DNA of 64,000 nt from Caenimonas soli (GTDB lineage: Bacteria > Pseudomonadota > Gammaproteobacteria > Burkholderiales > Burkholderiaceae_C). A program made the translations under genes and the position numbers. The notes under the pieces are model-generated. The model was not told the origin of the DNA and did not search any database. It saw nothing but the letters and a program-made list of their open reading frames with translations. The DNA lies in assembly GCF_013155545.1 (NCBI RefSeq), contig NZ_JABJVV010000002.1:310001-374000 (forward strand), in the 5' to 3' direction. Numbering within the stretch: position 1 is the first letter of the stretch; every line of letters starts with the position of its first letter. Of the stretch, positions 8,045 through 17,719 are shown one piece after another.

Positions 8045-9238
8045 ATGACGATTCACCGACGTACCCTTCTCTCTGGCGCAGCCGCGGCTGTCGTTCCGGC
8101 ATTCCTTCCGCTGTCCTCGAGGGCCGCAGGAGTTTCCGATAACGAAATCGTCCTGGGAACCCACCTCGACCTTTCGGGGCCAGTAGCAGTCGCCGCGCCG
8201 CCGATGCGCAATGGCATTCAGATGCGCATCGACGAGGCCAACGAGAAGGGCGGCATCAATGGGCGAAAAATCAAATTGATCATTGAGGACAATGCCAGCC
8301 AACCAGCCCAGGCAGTGCGCGCGGTCGACAAACTGCTCAAACGAGACGGCGTGTTCGCACTGGTGGCGCCTTTCGGCACCGCGCCGAATGTCGCAACTCT
8401 CAAGCGCGTTGTTTCATCGGATGTAATTTGCTTCGCCCCGTTCGGAGCGACGACGATGTTTCGTGACGCGGTAGGCGACGACGAGCGACTGTTCACGATC
8501 TATCCGAATTACGACACCTCCAGCTATGCCGGCCTGAAGTGGGCGCTCAGCAATCTTCACCCAAAGAAAATAGGTTTTATCTATCTCGAGGGTCAGTTCG
8601 GTGACGTCGCGCTCAAGGGCGTGAAGCAAGCGTTGGGTGAGCGCGGCATGGCCTTGACCGTGCAGTCCGGATATAAGGGCGGCGACATCGATTTCTCGTC
8701 ACATGTCAGCCGCATGCGGGCCGCAGGTGTGGATCTCATCTTCGGCGCCACAGCGCCGCGCGAAACGGCAGCCGTCGCGAGCGAACTGAAGAAGATCGGT
8801 TGGACCGACGTCAAATTCATGTCGGCAACGCCGGGAAGGACGCAGATTGTCACGGCGTTGGCGAAGGCAGATGCGGAAGGCATTTACGGCATTGGCTCAT
8901 CGCCGATCATCCCGACTGCGCAGGCGCAAGGCGCGTTTCGTGCCTGGGTGGAGAGCTACAAGCGACGCTTTGGGATTGAAGCGGATGACGCAGCGTCTCA
9001 ATTCTATGGGTATGCCGACTGGTTCATGACCGCGCTGGCAGCCACCGGGCGCGATGTGACCGCTGCAAACGTCGTCAGTGCGCTTCGGAAATCGAACTAC
9101 AAAGGCTTCGGCTCGTACGAGGCTCAGCATTTTTCGCGCAAGAATCACGCGACACCGGAGTGGGTGCAGATCGAGAAAGTGCAAAACGGAGTCTGGACCA
9201 AGACCTCTCCCCTCATCAATCCGGCGCTCACGTCTTGA
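8045..9238 (+). CDS. livK: Periplasmic substrate-binding protein of the ABC importer, LivK type (397 aa)
   Basis: A type I periplasmic binding protein. The N-terminus MTIHRRTLLSG followed by an Ala-rich hydrophobic stretch looks like a twin-arginine or Sec signal, cleaved near SRAAG. The mature protein begins with NEIVLGTHLDLSGP and contains GGINGRKIKLIIEDN, both standard for Leu/Ile/Val-type binding proteins. GGAG lies 8-10 nt before the ATG at 8045; longer in-frame starts would lie inside livF. The ligand is unknown, but the operon context points to a carboxylate that is then CoA-activated. Confidence 0.9.
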   Translation: MTIHRRTLLSGAAAAVVPAFLPLSSRAAGVSDNEIVLGTHLDLSGPVAVAAPPMRNGIQMRIDEANEKGGINGRKIKLIIEDNASQPAQAVRAVDKLLKRDGVFALVAPFGTAPNVATLKRVVSSDVICFAPFGATTMFRDAVGDDERLFTIYPNYDTSSYAGLKWALSNLHPKKIGFIYLEGQFGDVALKGVKQALGERGMALTVQSGYKGGDIDFSSHVSRMRAAGVDLIFGATAPRETAAVASELKKIGWTDVKFMSATPGRTQIVTALAKADAEGIYGIGSSPIIPTAQAQGAFRAWVESYKRRFGIEADDAASQFYGYADWFMTALAATGRDVTAANVVSALRKSNYKGFGSYEAQHFSRKNHATPEWVQIEKVQNGVWTKTSPLINPALTS

Positions 9239-9254
9239 CCGGCTTGGCCTTCAG

Positions 9255-10373
9255 ATGAACACCGAACTGGCCGCCGAGACGCTACCCAGCCGCTGGCTCG
9301 ATCTCGTGGACTCTCACCGGGATAAACCCGCCTTCCGCAGGAAGTCGCGCGGCGTCTGGCGCACTCTGACTTGGCATCAATGGCACGCACAGGTCTGCGA
9401 AGTCGTGCAAAAGTGGCAGAAGTTGGGTGTCGGTCGTGGCGCTTCCGTGCTCGTTGCGATGGACAATCGCTTCGAGTGGCCCATCGTCGACATGGCGGCT
9501 CAGGTGATGGGCGTCGCCGTAGTTGGGCTCCATCCGTCGTCTGCTGTGGAAGAGGCGCGATCTGCGTTCGTTCAGAGCGCCGCGACATTGGCCGTCTTTC
9601 AAAGCACGACGAACCTGCAACGCCTCTATCCGGCCGGCCTGCCGCCGTCAGTCATCTCAATGGTGGTGGAGCCACAAACAGATCGTGGACAACCCATTAA
9701 CGGCGTCTTGCTCAACCTCGATCTCGGCTTGGCCGGATGCGCCGCCGAACCAGACGCACGAGCCGTAGTGACGAGACTCATCCTTGAGCTGAATGGAATT
9801 GACGTGGCAGCGAAAGAATGGGACGCCACGTCGCACGAGCTGCGATCTTGTTCCCAGGCTGGTCTTACTCGCCAGGCAACTTCGAGTTCGAGCCATGACG
9901 GGAAATGGACCTTTACCGTCGTCTCGTCGGCTCGACTGGCTGAGCGAATCCGACAGTGGCGCACTCTCGCTGCAGGCGGCACGGTCCACTTCCCCGAAGG
10001 TCCCGAGACGATTTCCAATGACCTGAGAGAAGTCATGCCGGACGCCGTTTGCGCACCCAGCGAGTTCTGGGAGGCGCAGCGGCGAGAAGTCATGAGCGGA
10101 ATTCTCGACGCGCCTCGTCTGGCTCAAAAGCTTTTCGAGTTCGCCCGCGGCTCACTAAGTCCAGGACCGCTCAGGCGTTTGCTTTTGCACAACGTGAGGA
10201 GTCACCTGGGCATTACCAGAGGCAAGGTGGTATTGGACGGCCTTAGCCCGGTTACGCCGGAGCTGCTGGCTTGGTACCGGTCGATTGGCGCGGCCATGAG
10301 CGCAGTTCCGCTTCGGCCGGAGATCAGGGAGGCCGCGCCATGCGCGCTGCGCGCGCCAGACGCGCCCGCCTGA
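9255..10373 (+). CDS. Degenerate acyl-CoA synthetase-like protein lacking the ATP-binding core (372 aa)
   Basis: The N-terminal ~150 residues follow the FadD/long-chain acyl-CoA synthetase family (SRWLDLVDSHRDKPAFRRKS, then GRGASVLVAMDNRFEWP and VVGLHPSSAVEEA). The middle (SSARLAERIRQWRTLAAGGTVHFPE, LREVMPDAVCAPSEFWE) matches the region after the P-loop. The Thr/Ser/Gly-rich AMP-binding loop, the YG-TE motif and the whole C-terminal domain are absent, giving 372 residues against about 600. The frame is open throughout with normal codon use, so this is either a maintained non-catalytic relative or a gene in early decay. It follows the binding-protein gene by 16 nt. Confidence 0.6.
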   Translation: MNTELAAETLPSRWLDLVDSHRDKPAFRRKSRGVWRTLTWHQWHAQVCEVVQKWQKLGVGRGASVLVAMDNRFEWPIVDMAAQVMGVAVVGLHPSSAVEEARSAFVQSAATLAVFQSTTNLQRLYPAGLPPSVISMVVEPQTDRGQPINGVLLNLDLGLAGCAAEPDARAVVTRLILELNGIDVAAKEWDATSHELRSCSQAGLTRQATSSSSHDGKWTFTVVSSARLAERIRQWRTLAAGGTVHFPEGPETISNDLREVMPDAVCAPSEFWEAQRREVMSGILDAPRLAQKLFEFARGSLSPGPLRRLLLHNVRSHLGITRGKVVLDGLSPVTPELLAWYRSIGAAMSAVPLRPEIREAAPCALRAPDAPA

Positions 10374-10423
10374 GCCTAGACGAATTAGTCGCATTCGAAT
10401 TGGCAGAAGTTTCTAGGAGGTGT

Positions 10424-10439
10424 TAGACTATTCCGACCA
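10424..10439. promoter_or_regulatory. Weak copy of the left-regulon operator before tetR
   Basis: TAGACTATTCCGACCA keeps one perfect arm (TAGACTA) and a poor second arm (GACCA for GTCTA). It lies 39 nt before the TetR start at 10478, where an autoregulatory site would be expected. Much weaker than the copies at 4352, 21445 and 21582. Confidence 0.35.
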
Positions 10440-10477
10440 CTTTATCTTCATTGCTTATTCAGGAATTCGGGAGACCC

Positions 10478-11089
10478 ATGCACAGCTCGCCACGCCGTCC
10501 GGCCCTGTCTCACAAGCAACGCCTGATCAAGCAGGGCATGAAGCAGTTCTATGCCCACGGCTTTCACGGTACCAGCGTCGATACGGTGCTGGAGGCTGCA
10601 GCCGCGCCTAAGGGTTCGTTCTATCACCACTTCGGATCCAAGGATGCGTTCGCCATGGCCGTGGTGCGGGAATACCACGAGGCACACGTCGCCCGTCTTG
10701 GCCGATGGGCACAGGAGGGCCGGCTCGACGCATCGGAGCGGCTCTGCGGCTACCTGAAAGAGCTCACCTCGGCCTTCGAACACCTTGGCTGTAAGCACGG
10801 GTGCCTGATCGGCAAGTTTTCCCTCGAGCTCGCGCCGGCATCAGAAGGCTTTGGCGCCTTGCTCAGTTCAATGCTGGTCGGTTGGAAGGCATCCATCGAA
10901 CAAATCATCGCCGATGGCCAGACGAACCGGCTGTTCCGGGACGATCTGCCCTCGTCCAATCTGGCCGACCTTGTTCTCTCCGGCATACAAGGTTCGGTCT
11001 TGCTGGGTCTGGCGCACCGCGATAGCGCGGCGTTGCGAAACCTGGAGGTCACGATTCCGGCATTGCTCGCGCGGCCCGTTGCTCGATAA
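10478..11089 (+). CDS. TetR/AcrR family transcriptional regulator (203 aa)
   Basis: The N-terminal helix-turn-helix reads FYAHGFHGTSVDTVLEAA followed by PKGSFYHHFGSKDAFAMAV, the standard TetR DNA-binding domain. The C-terminal ligand domain resembles the AcrR/YcdC group (CLIGKFSLELAPASEGF). The ATG at 10478 has GGGAG 6-8 nt upstream and is preferred over a TTG nine codons earlier. It is the only regulator gene intact in the left block, so it is the natural candidate for the TAGACT/AGTCTA sites, presumably releasing DNA on binding an acyl-CoA intermediate. Its 3' end overlaps the convergent hydratase gene by 41 nt. Confidence 0.88.
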   Translation: MHSSPRRPALSHKQRLIKQGMKQFYAHGFHGTSVDTVLEAAAAPKGSFYHHFGSKDAFAMAVVREYHEAHVARLGRWAQEGRLDASERLCGYLKELTSAFEHLGCKHGCLIGKFSLELAPASEGFGALLSSMLVGWKASIEQIIADGQTNRLFRDDLPSSNLADLVLSGIQGSVLLGLAHRDSAALRNLEVTIPALLARPVAR

Positions 11090-11876
11090 ATGCCTTGACT
11101 GCCGCCCGGTGGTCGTCCGTGAGTGATGCCTGAATGAGGCGGCTCGCTTCGTTGTCCAGGCACGTCAAGAAATCCAGGCGCAGCGCGTCGGCAAGGTTGT
11201 CCTTCATGAGTCCGAAGGCGGCCGCCGGCCCATGGGCCAGTTTGCGGGCCCATTGGAATGATTCCGCCCTAAGTCGCGCATCCGGCGTGACACGATTGAC
11301 GAGTCCGATCGCTTCACATCGGGCCGCGTCGATCCGCTCGGATCCAAAGAGCAGTTCGCGTGCGAAACTGGTCCCCACAAGCCGCGTCAGCAGCCAGGTG
11401 ATGCCGTAGTCGCCGCTCAGGCCGATCTGTGCATAAGCAGTGCTGATGAAGGCAGACTGGGCAGCAATCCGCAGATCACAGGCCAGCGCGATGGACAGCC
11501 CGGCACCCACTGCCGGGCCTGGAAGTGCCGCGATGGTGGGTTTCCGCAATGCGACGAGCGCCCCTGTCAGCCTGCGCTGCTTGTCCTGGAGATCGGCGAT
11601 GCGGTCCTCCACGGACCGCTCCGACTTACTCCCCGCGGCGCCCATGCCCTTGACGTCGCCGCCCGCGCAGAATGCGTCCCCACTGCCCGTGATCAGCAGC
11701 GCCCCAACTTCCGGGTCATCTCCGCACGACGCGATCATCGCCCGCAGCGCCGGCGTCAGTTGATCCGACAGGGCATTCCGCGCTTCGGGTCGGTTCATCG
11801 TGATGATCGCCACCCGGTCGCGGATCTCGCACAACAACTCCGTGGACCCCGTATCCACCATTCGCGTCTGCGTCAC
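11049..11876 (-). CDS. Enoyl-CoA hydratase/isomerase family protein (275 aa)
   Basis: Crotonase fold: AIITMNRPEARNALS near the start, the oxyanion-hole segment DAFCAGGDVKGMG, then PGPAVGAGLSIALACDLRIAA. The usual second acidic residue region reads QIGLSGDYGITWLL, so the Glu of classical hydratases is replaced and the reaction may be isomerase- or hydrolase-like. GTG at 11876 follows AAGGAG with ideal spacing, beating longer in-frame starts that would enter the upstream gene. It is the last gene of the leftward beta-oxidation operon. Confidence 0.85.
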   Translation of the reverse strand: MTQTRMVDTGSTELLCEIRDRVAIITMNRPEARNALSDQLTPALRAMIASCGDDPEVGALLITGSGDAFCAGGDVKGMGAAGSKSERSVEDRIADLQDKQRRLTGALVALRKPTIAALPGPAVGAGLSIALACDLRIAAQSAFISTAYAQIGLSGDYGITWLLTRLVGTSFARELLFGSERIDAARCEAIGLVNRVTPDARLRAESFQWARKLAHGPAAAFGLMKDNLADALRLDFLTCLDNEASRLIQASLTDDHRAAVKAFIEQRAARAMPES

Positions 11877-11892
11877 AGGAAACTCCTTCAGG

Positions 11893-12681
11893 TCATCGAC
11901 CTTGAAAGTTGGCCTCACGTCTTTCGACGAAGGACTGAATACCTTCCTTGAAGTCTTCAGTCGCAAACACGGTCTTCTCGATCGCAGGGATGGTGGCGAT
12001 GGCGGCTTTTTCCCCTTCATGGATATACGTCAGCGCCGCTTCCTTTGTCGCACGCAAGCCGATCGGCGCGCACTTGCAAACCAGTCGCGCGATTTCCATC
12101 GCACGCTCGCGATGCTTTCCGTACGGATGGACCTCTTGCACGAAGCCGATGCGAAGTGCCTCGGCGGCCCCATACTCGTCGCACGTGAAGAGGTGGTACA
12201 TCGCATTGCCCCAACCGGTCCGGGTGAGGTAGCGGAAATGAGCGCCGCCCAACGGGGCAATCCCCCGCTTGGACTCCAGTTGGCAGAACCGAACCGTATC
12301 GGCGGCGACGACGATGTCACCTGCGAGCATCATCTCGATTCCGATGGTGTAGGTGATCCCATGGACCACCGAAATGATCGGCTTGCGACAACGTTTTTTT
12401 AGCCCGAACGGATCCACCTGGTCATCTGGGATGGGCTTGGCCGTCGCGGTCGGGCCGAAGAACTTCGGCATGTCCAGACCTGCTGTGGTGTGCTCCCCGG
12501 CAGGATCAAGAACTGCCACCCACAGGTTGTCGTCATTGTCGAAGGTCGTCATGTGCTTGGACAGCTGGTCCAGCAATTCCGGCGTGATGGCGTTCTTCTT
12601 CGCGGAATTGTCCAACGAGATCACGCAGATGTGACCTTCAATCGTCATCCGCACCTCGGGTGTTGCTTTTTCCGTGCTCAT
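11893..12681 (-). CDS. Enoyl-CoA hydratase/isomerase family protein (262 aa)
   Basis: Divergent crotonase: ICVISLDNSAKKNAITPELL, then GLDMPKFFG in place of the common GADL turn, and GIEMMLAGDIVVAA. Catalytic-position residues around SKRGIAPLGGAHFRYL lack the typical PE/GT motif, so hydratase activity should not be assumed. The start at 12681 has AGGAG 8 nt upstream. It is spaced 16 nt from the next crotonase, suggesting two successive CoA-ester steps on the same intermediate series. Confidence 0.82.
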   Translation of the reverse strand: MSTEKATPEVRMTIEGHICVISLDNSAKKNAITPELLDQLSKHMTTFDNDDNLWVAVLDPAGEHTTAGLDMPKFFGPTATAKPIPDDQVDPFGLKKRCRKPIISVVHGITYTIGIEMMLAGDIVVAADTVRFCQLESKRGIAPLGGAHFRYLTRTGWGNAMYHLFTCDEYGAAEALRIGFVQEVHPYGKHRERAMEIARLVCKCAPIGLRATKEAALTYIHEGEKAAIATIPAIEKTVFATEDFKEGIQSFVERREANFQGR

Positions 12682-12724
12682 GTGTCTTGACTCCTGGTTT
12701 GGGGGGAAAATCTTTTCGAGTGGG

Positions 12725-13507
12725 TCAGACCGCACTGACGCCGCCGTCGACTGCGAGTATCTGCCCTGTGATGTGCTTGCCGGCATCGCTGGCGAACATG
12801 AGAGCGGCTCCCTTAAGGTCATCGTCGTCGCCGATCCGGCCAAGGGGAACGCCCTCGGTCAACTTTTCCACACCGACGGTGGCCAACGTGCCCTTGGTCA
12901 TCTTCGACGGGAAGAAGCCGGGTGCGATTGCATTAACCGTGATTCCGAACGGCCCCCACTCGGCAGCCAGCGCCCGAGTGAAGTTCACGACCGCTCCCTT
13001 GCTGGTGTTGTAGGCGATCGTGCCCGTCATGCCCGGCGGGTTGCCCTGCAATCCGGCGATCGATGCAATGTTGACGATGCGGCCATATTTATTGGGGATC
13101 ATCGAATGCTTGCCAACATACTGCGACAGCAGAAAGATGCCTCGAACGTTCAGGTTCATCAGCTTGTCCCATGCGTCCAGCGGGTGTTCCGCCGCTGGCG
13201 AACCCCAAGTGGCGCCGGCGTTGTTGACCAGGATGTCTATCTTGCCGAGCTTGGCGAGCGCTTCTGCACCCAGTCGCTCGATGTCGGCTTCCTTGCCGCT
13301 GTCAGCTGCGACCCAATCCGCATGGATGCCCATCTCGGCCAGGTGTGCCACAGCCTTCTGCAGTTCCTCTGCCTTGCGAGACGAGAGTACGAGCTTCGCA
13401 CCCTGCTCACCCAACACCTCGGCAATCTGCAGGCCGAGGCCCCGGGACCCGCCCGTGATCAGCGCTGTCTTGCCGGTGAGATCCAGTATTTTCTTGATTG
13501 AGGTCAT
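12725..13507 (-). CDS. SDR-family oxidoreductase, FabG-like (260 aa)
   Basis: Classical short-chain dehydrogenase: TGxxxGxG as GGSRGLGLQIA, NNAG at LVNNAGATWG, catalytic Ser in NIASIAG, Tyr-Lys as YNTSKGA, and a C-terminal ITGQILAVDGG. It would oxidise a 3-hydroxyacyl-CoA or reduce a ketone with NAD(P). It is embedded between a crotonase and a MaoC-type hydratase, consistent with beta-oxidation. Start at 13507 gives the canonical N-terminus. Confidence 0.9.
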   Translation of the reverse strand: MTSIKKILDLTGKTALITGGSRGLGLQIAEVLGEQGAKLVLSSRKAEELQKAVAHLAEMGIHADWVAADSGKEADIERLGAEALAKLGKIDILVNNAGATWGSPAAEHPLDAWDKLMNLNVRGIFLLSQYVGKHSMIPNKYGRIVNIASIAGLQGNPPGMTGTIAYNTSKGAVVNFTRALAAEWGPFGITVNAIAPGFFPSKMTKGTLATVGVEKLTEGVPLGRIGDDDDLKGAALMFASDAGKHITGQILAVDGGVSAV

Positions 13508-13544
13508 GAGAGTTTTCCTTGATGGTTGAAAGGGTGTAGTGAGG

Positions 13545-14009
13545 TCAGCTCGCTGTCGCCGTGAACAGGCGCCCGACGGACTCCGCGACACAGACGGGCT
13601 TGGTGGATCCCTCGAGCTCGACCGAAACCTCGACGGTCACCTGTGCGCCGCCTGCAATGGCTTCGAAGGCCAACAGCTTGAAGTTGCCGCGTACACGCGC
13701 TCCGGCGGGAACGGGAGCCGGGAAGCGCACGCGGTTGAGCCCGTAATTGACGCCCGTTCCAACCTCTGAAACGCTGTAGGCCGAATACATCATCGCGGGC
13801 AGCAAGGACAGAGTCAGGAATCCGTGAGCGATCGTCGACTTGAATGGGCCCGTGCTGGCTCGCTCGACGTCCAGGTGGATCCACTGGTGGTCTTCGGTGG
13901 CATCGGCAAATTGTTGAATTCGTGACTGGGGCACATCGATCCAGTCGCTGCGACCGATCGGCTGGCCGACCCTCGCCTTCAAATCATCGAGGGTTGCATA
14001 GGTTTGCAT
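13545..14009 (-). CDS. MaoC family (R)-specific enoyl-CoA hydratase (154 aa)
   Basis: Single hot-dog domain of the NodN/MaoC type: IQQFADATEDHQWIHLD contains the Asp and His of the hydratase-2 motif (D-x4-H), followed by FKSTIAHGFLTLSLLP. It hydrates trans-2-enoyl-CoA to the (R)-3-hydroxy form, or the reverse. AGGAAAG precedes the ATG at 14009. With two crotonases and a FadJ-like fusion in the same operon, both stereochemical routes appear to be encoded. Confidence 0.9.
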   Translation of the reverse strand: MQTYATLDDLKARVGQPIGRSDWIDVPQSRIQQFADATEDHQWIHLDVERASTGPFKSTIAHGFLTLSLLPAMMYSAYSVSEVGTGVNYGLNRVRFPAPVPAGARVRGNFKLLAFEAIAGGAQVTVEVSVELEGSTKPVCVAESVGRLFTATAS

Positions 14010-14026
14010 GGCATCTTTCCTGTGGG

Positions 14027-14311
14027 TCAATATTGATCGTTGAGGACGATCGCTTCGGGCTTGCCGTCGAGGTAATCACCGAGCTTTCGGCCCAGAGTCC
14101 GGTAGTGGTCTGTCTTGCGATGCGCCTGAGCGGCATCGGAGTCCACGTACTTCTCCACCATCGCGTACGAGACGTCGTCGTCGCCCTTCCACAGCTCGTA
14201 GGAAAGGCATCCGGGCTCGGTGCGCGACGAGGCCGCCAGTTGCTGTGCCGTGGCGACAAACTCCGCAGCAGTGCCAGGCTTGATTTTCAGTTTCACGACT
14301 AGTAGATTCAT
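14027..14311 (-). CDS. Antibiotic biosynthesis monooxygenase (ABM) domain protein (94 aa)
   Basis: Small ferredoxin-like fold domain: VVKLKIKPGTAAEFVATAQQL, EPGCLSYELWKGDD and SYAMVEKYVDSDAAQAHRKTDHY are typical ABM/YgiN-type blocks. Such proteins are cofactor-free monooxygenases or dimeric binding proteins for quinones and polyketides. AAGGAG lies 7 nt before the ATG at 14311. Its place between thiolase and hydratase genes is unusual; it may act on a hydroxylated or quinonoid intermediate, but that is inference. Confidence 0.8.
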   Translation of the reverse strand: MNLLVVKLKIKPGTAAEFVATAQQLAASSRTEPGCLSYELWKGDDDVSYAMVEKYVDSDAAQAHRKTDHYRTLGRKLGDYLDGKPEAIVLNDQY

Positions 14312-14363
14312 GATTTGCTCCTTGGTGTTGTCACCGCTGTTGAATGAGTTGAAACCGGTCTGT

Positions 14364-15539
14364 TCAGAGGACTTCGAACACGCCGGCCGCGCCCATGCCG
14401 CCGCCGACGCACATGGTGACGACCACACGCTTTGCCCCGCGCCGCTTGCCTTCCAGCAGCGCGTGCCCTGTGAGTCTTTGTCCGCTCACGCCATACGGGT
14501 GACCCACCGCGATCGCGCCGCCGTCCACATTCAACTTGTCCGCGGGTATCCCGAGCCGGTCCCGGCAATAGATCACCTGCACGGCGAACGCTTCGTTGAG
14601 CTCCCACAGGTCGATGTCGTCGATCGACAGGCCCAGGCGGCCCAAAACCTTTGGCACGGCGAAGACGGGTCCGATTCCCATTTCGCCGGGCTCGCAGCCG
14701 GCCACCGCAAAGCCCAGAAACCGGCCCAGCGGTTGAAGGTTGTGACGTGACGCGTAAGCCTCGCTCACGACCACGCAGGCTCCGGCGCCGTCGGAAAACT
14801 GGCTCGCGTTGCCCGCGCTCACCAGTCCGCCGGGCAGGGCCGACCGAATGCCGGCGATGCCTTCCTTCGTCGTGCCTTCGCGCGTTCCTTCGTCGCGGCT
14901 GCTCGTCACCTGCTTCGATCGAAATCCAAGAACCGGGTCCGCGACGCCGGCAGTCACCGTGATCGGCGCAATTTCGGCATCGAACCGACCCGCAGCTTGT
15001 GCGGCGCAGGCCTTCTGCTGGCTTGCCGCGCCGTACTCGTCCATCGCATCGCGGCCGATCCCGTAGCGCCGCGCCACCTCTTCGGCCGTCTGCAACATGC
15101 TCCAGTAGATTTCCGGCTTCATGCGTTGGAGCTCGGGATCGACCAGCATGTGCGTGTTGATCTCGTTCTGCACGCACGAGATGCTCTCGACTCCGCCGGC
15201 CACATAGACGTCACCCTCGCCCATGCCGATTCGCTGGCAAGCCAAGGCGATAGTCTGCAAGCCCGACGAGCAGAACCTGTTGATGGTCATGCCGGCCACC
15301 GACACGGGCAGGCCCGCCCGCAGCGCGATCTGCCGCGCGATATTGGAGCCAGTCGCGCCTTCCGGGCAAGAGGTGCCCATCAGCACGTCTTCGACGTCAT
15401 GCCCGTCCAGGCCGGCCCGCTCCAGTGCGGCCCTGACGACGTGACCGCCCAAGGTTGCGCCATGGGTCATGTTGAAAGCGCCTTTCCAGCTCTTTGCCAG
15501 AGGTGTTCGGGCCGTGGACACGATGAGTGCGTTGGTCAT
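14364..15539 (-). CDS. Acetyl-CoA acyltransferase (thiolase), 391 aa
   Basis: Full-length degradative thiolase: nucleophile Cys at about 90 in NRFCSSG, His at about 347 in VGHPYG and the second Cys at about 377 in TMCVGGGMG. It cleaves a 3-ketoacyl-CoA to acetyl-CoA (or propionyl-CoA) and a shortened acyl-CoA. It lies directly after the FadJ-like fusion gene in the operon, completing a beta-oxidation cycle with it. Confidence 0.93.
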   Translation of the reverse strand: MTNALIVSTARTPLAKSWKGAFNMTHGATLGGHVVRAALERAGLDGHDVEDVLMGTSCPEGATGSNIARQIALRAGLPVSVAGMTINRFCSSGLQTIALACQRIGMGEGDVYVAGGVESISCVQNEINTHMLVDPELQRMKPEIYWSMLQTAEEVARRYGIGRDAMDEYGAASQQKACAAQAAGRFDAEIAPITVTAGVADPVLGFRSKQVTSSRDEGTREGTTKEGIAGIRSALPGGLVSAGNASQFSDGAGACVVVSEAYASRHNLQPLGRFLGFAVAGCEPGEMGIGPVFAVPKVLGRLGLSIDDIDLWELNEAFAVQVIYCRDRLGIPADKLNVDGGAIAVGHPYGVSGQRLTGHALLEGKRRGAKRVVVTMCVGGGMGAAGVFEVL

Positions 15540-15561
15540 GATTTGGACATCTGTAGGGTTG

Positions 15562-17670
15562 TCAGACGAAGTTGCGGTTCTCGGCGATCAGGCGCTCGAG
15601 CAGCGGAGCCGGCTGCCAGAAGCCTGGATCCACTCTCGCGCTGGCCTGCAGACGTCGCATGGCGTCTGCGACGTTGTAGAGACCGACCTCGTTGGCGTAG
15701 TGCATGGGGCCGCCACGCCAGGCTGGAAATCCATAACCGGTTAGGTAGACGATGTCGACGTCGCTGGCCCGCGCGGCAGTTCCATCTTCGACTGCTCGCG
15801 CACCTTCATTCACCAACGCGTAAATCAGGCGCTCCACAATTTCGGTGTCGGAGATTTCGCGCGGTACGATGCCGATCGACCGGCGGTGCTCGTCCAGCAT
15901 GGCCGCAACCGCTGCGCTCGGGCGCGGAGTCCGGTCGCCCGGCGCGTAGTCGTACCAGCCGGCGCCGCTCTTTTGACCATGGCGGCCCATCTCATAAAGA
16001 CGATCCCCAACCTTGCTGTAGACCATTTCAGGGCGATCGATCTCGCGCCGTCGACGTATCGCCCAGCCAATGTCGTTGCCGGCCAGATCTCCAACGGCGA
16101 ACGGACCCATGGCCATGCCGAACGAGACGATGGCTGCATCAACTTGCTGGGGACTCGCTCCCTCTTCGAGCAGGAACCCCGCCTGTCGGCCGAATTCCTC
16201 TATCAGTCGGTTGCCGATGAATCCGTCGGCAACCCGCGAGACGACCGGCGTCTTGCGGATGCGACGTGCCAGCGCCAGGGCCGTTGCCAGCACGTCCGGC
16301 GCGGTGGCCTCTGCGCGCACAACCTCGAGCAGTTTCATGACCGGCGCGGGGCTGAAGAAGTGGAGCCCGACGACGTCTTGCGGGCGAGACGTGAACGCGG
16401 CAATTGCATTCAGGTCCATCGTCGAAGTGTTGGAGGCGAGGATCGCGCCGCGCTTCACGACGGCGTCGAGCTTGCGAAACACGGCCTCCTTGACCGGCAT
16501 GCTCTCGAAGACGGCTTCAATGACCAGGTCTGAACCGGCAAGGTCGTCATATTGCAGGGTCGGACGCAGCAGGTTCATTCGCCGGTCCAGGTCCGCCGGC
16601 TTGATGCGACGCTTCTTGAGTTGTGACTCGTAGCCGCGTCGGATCGTTTCCGTGGCGCGGCTCAAGGATTCCTGCCCGGTCTCCAGCAAAGTGACCGGCA
16701 TGCCGGCATTCAAAAAGCAGGTGGCGATACCACTGCCCATCAACCCGCCACCGATCACGGATACGCGCTCGATCTTGCGCACGGGCGTCGAACTCGGAAT
16801 GTCTGGAATCCGGGCGGCGGTGCGTTCGGCCAGGAACGCGTGCCGCAGGGCACGGAACTGCGAAGTCTCGAGCAATTGCATAAACAGCTTTCGCTCGACC
16901 GCCAGACCCGCGTCGAAGGGCAGCATGGTCGCCGCCTCGACCGCATCGATGCACATCGCGGGCGCAACAAGGTTCTTGCTGGCCGGTGCCGACATGTTTC
17001 GCACGAACTGGAAAAACCCCTCGTGGTTCGGGTAGCTGCATTCGAGATCGCGGATACGGGGATGGGTGCCGGGTGCGCGTTCATCGGCAACCCTTCGCGC
17101 GAATTCGATGGCCTCGGCTTCGAGCGACTGTGCGCTGCCAGTCAGGCGGTCGAACACTTTCTGCCCGGCGATGGTAAACATCGCTTCGCTCAAAATGGAC
17201 TTGCCGGACAGGATCAGATTCAGCGCAGATTCGACATCGAGAACACGCGGCAGTCGTTGGGTTCCGCCAGCTCCCGGCAGGATCCCGAGGGTGATTTCCG
17301 GGAAGGCAACCGCGCAGCCGGGCGCTACCACGCGATAGTGACACCCGAGCGCCAACTCAAACCCTCCGCCCATGCATATCGAATGAATGGCCGCAATCAC
17401 CGGCTTTTTCGAGCGCTCGACGGCGTCGATCAGGCTCCAGACGTTCGGTTGAATCTGCGCTTCCGGTCTGCCGAATTCCCTGATGTCGGCCCCTCCCGAA
17501 AAGCCGCGGTCATTCCCGCGCAGCACAATTGCGCGAACTTCGGGATCTGCTTCTGCCCTATGCAATCCGGCTGCGATGTCCCGCCTGACCGCATAGGACA
17601 GACCATTGACAGGTGGATTCTCGATGGTGATCACGGCAACGTCGTTGTCGCGTCGATAGCTGGCAGTCAT
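15562..17670 (-). CDS. Bifunctional enoyl-CoA hydratase / 3-hydroxyacyl-CoA dehydrogenase, FadJ/FadB type (702 aa)
   Basis: The N-terminal ~190 residues are a crotonase with both catalytic Glu regions ([11 protein letters not shown] and [14 protein letters not shown]). Residues from about 295 form an NAD-binding 3-hydroxyacyl-CoA dehydrogenase ([14 protein letters not shown], then [13 protein letters not shown] and [17 protein letters not shown]), followed by the two C-terminal helical dehydrogenase domains. It hydrates and oxidises acyl chains in one polypeptide. ATG at 17670 (MTASYRR) with GAAGG about 8 nt upstream is preferred over a TTG two codons earlier. Confidence 0.93.
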   Translation of the reverse strand: MTASYRRDNDVAVITIENPPVNGLSYAVRRDIAAGLHRAEADPEVRAIVLRGNDRGFSGGADIREFGRPEAQIQPNVWSLIDAVERSKKPVIAAIHSICMGGGFELALGCHYRVVAPGCAVAFPEITLGILPGAGGTQRLPRVLDVESALNLILSGKSILSEAMFTIAGQKVFDRLTGSAQSLEAEAIEFARRVADERAPGTHPRIRDLECSYPNHEGFFQFVRNMSAPASKNLVAPAMCIDAVEAATMLPFDAGLAVERKLFMQLLETSQFRALRHAFLAERTAARIPDIPSSTPVRKIERVSVIGGGLMGSGIATCFLNAGMPVTLLETGQESLSRATETIRRGYESQLKKRRIKPADLDRRMNLLRPTLQYDDLAGSDLVIEAVFESMPVKEAVFRKLDAVVKRGAILASNTSTMDLNAIAAFTSRPQDVVGLHFFSPAPVMKLLEVVRAEATAPDVLATALALARRIRKTPVVSRVADGFIGNRLIEEFGRQAGFLLEEGASPQQVDAAIVSFGMAMGPFAVGDLAGNDIGWAIRRRREIDRPEMVYSKVGDRLYEMGRHGQKSGAGWYDYAPGDRTPRPSAAVAAMLDEHRRSIGIVPREISDTEIVERLIYALVNEGARAVEDGTAARASDVDIVYLTGYGFPAWRGGPMHYANEVGLYNVADAMRRLQASARVDPGFWQPAPLLERLIAENRNFV

Positions 17671-17719
17671 GCTCAAGGCCTTCGGGAGTGGATGTGGGAA
17701 TCGCCTGCGATCAACAGGA

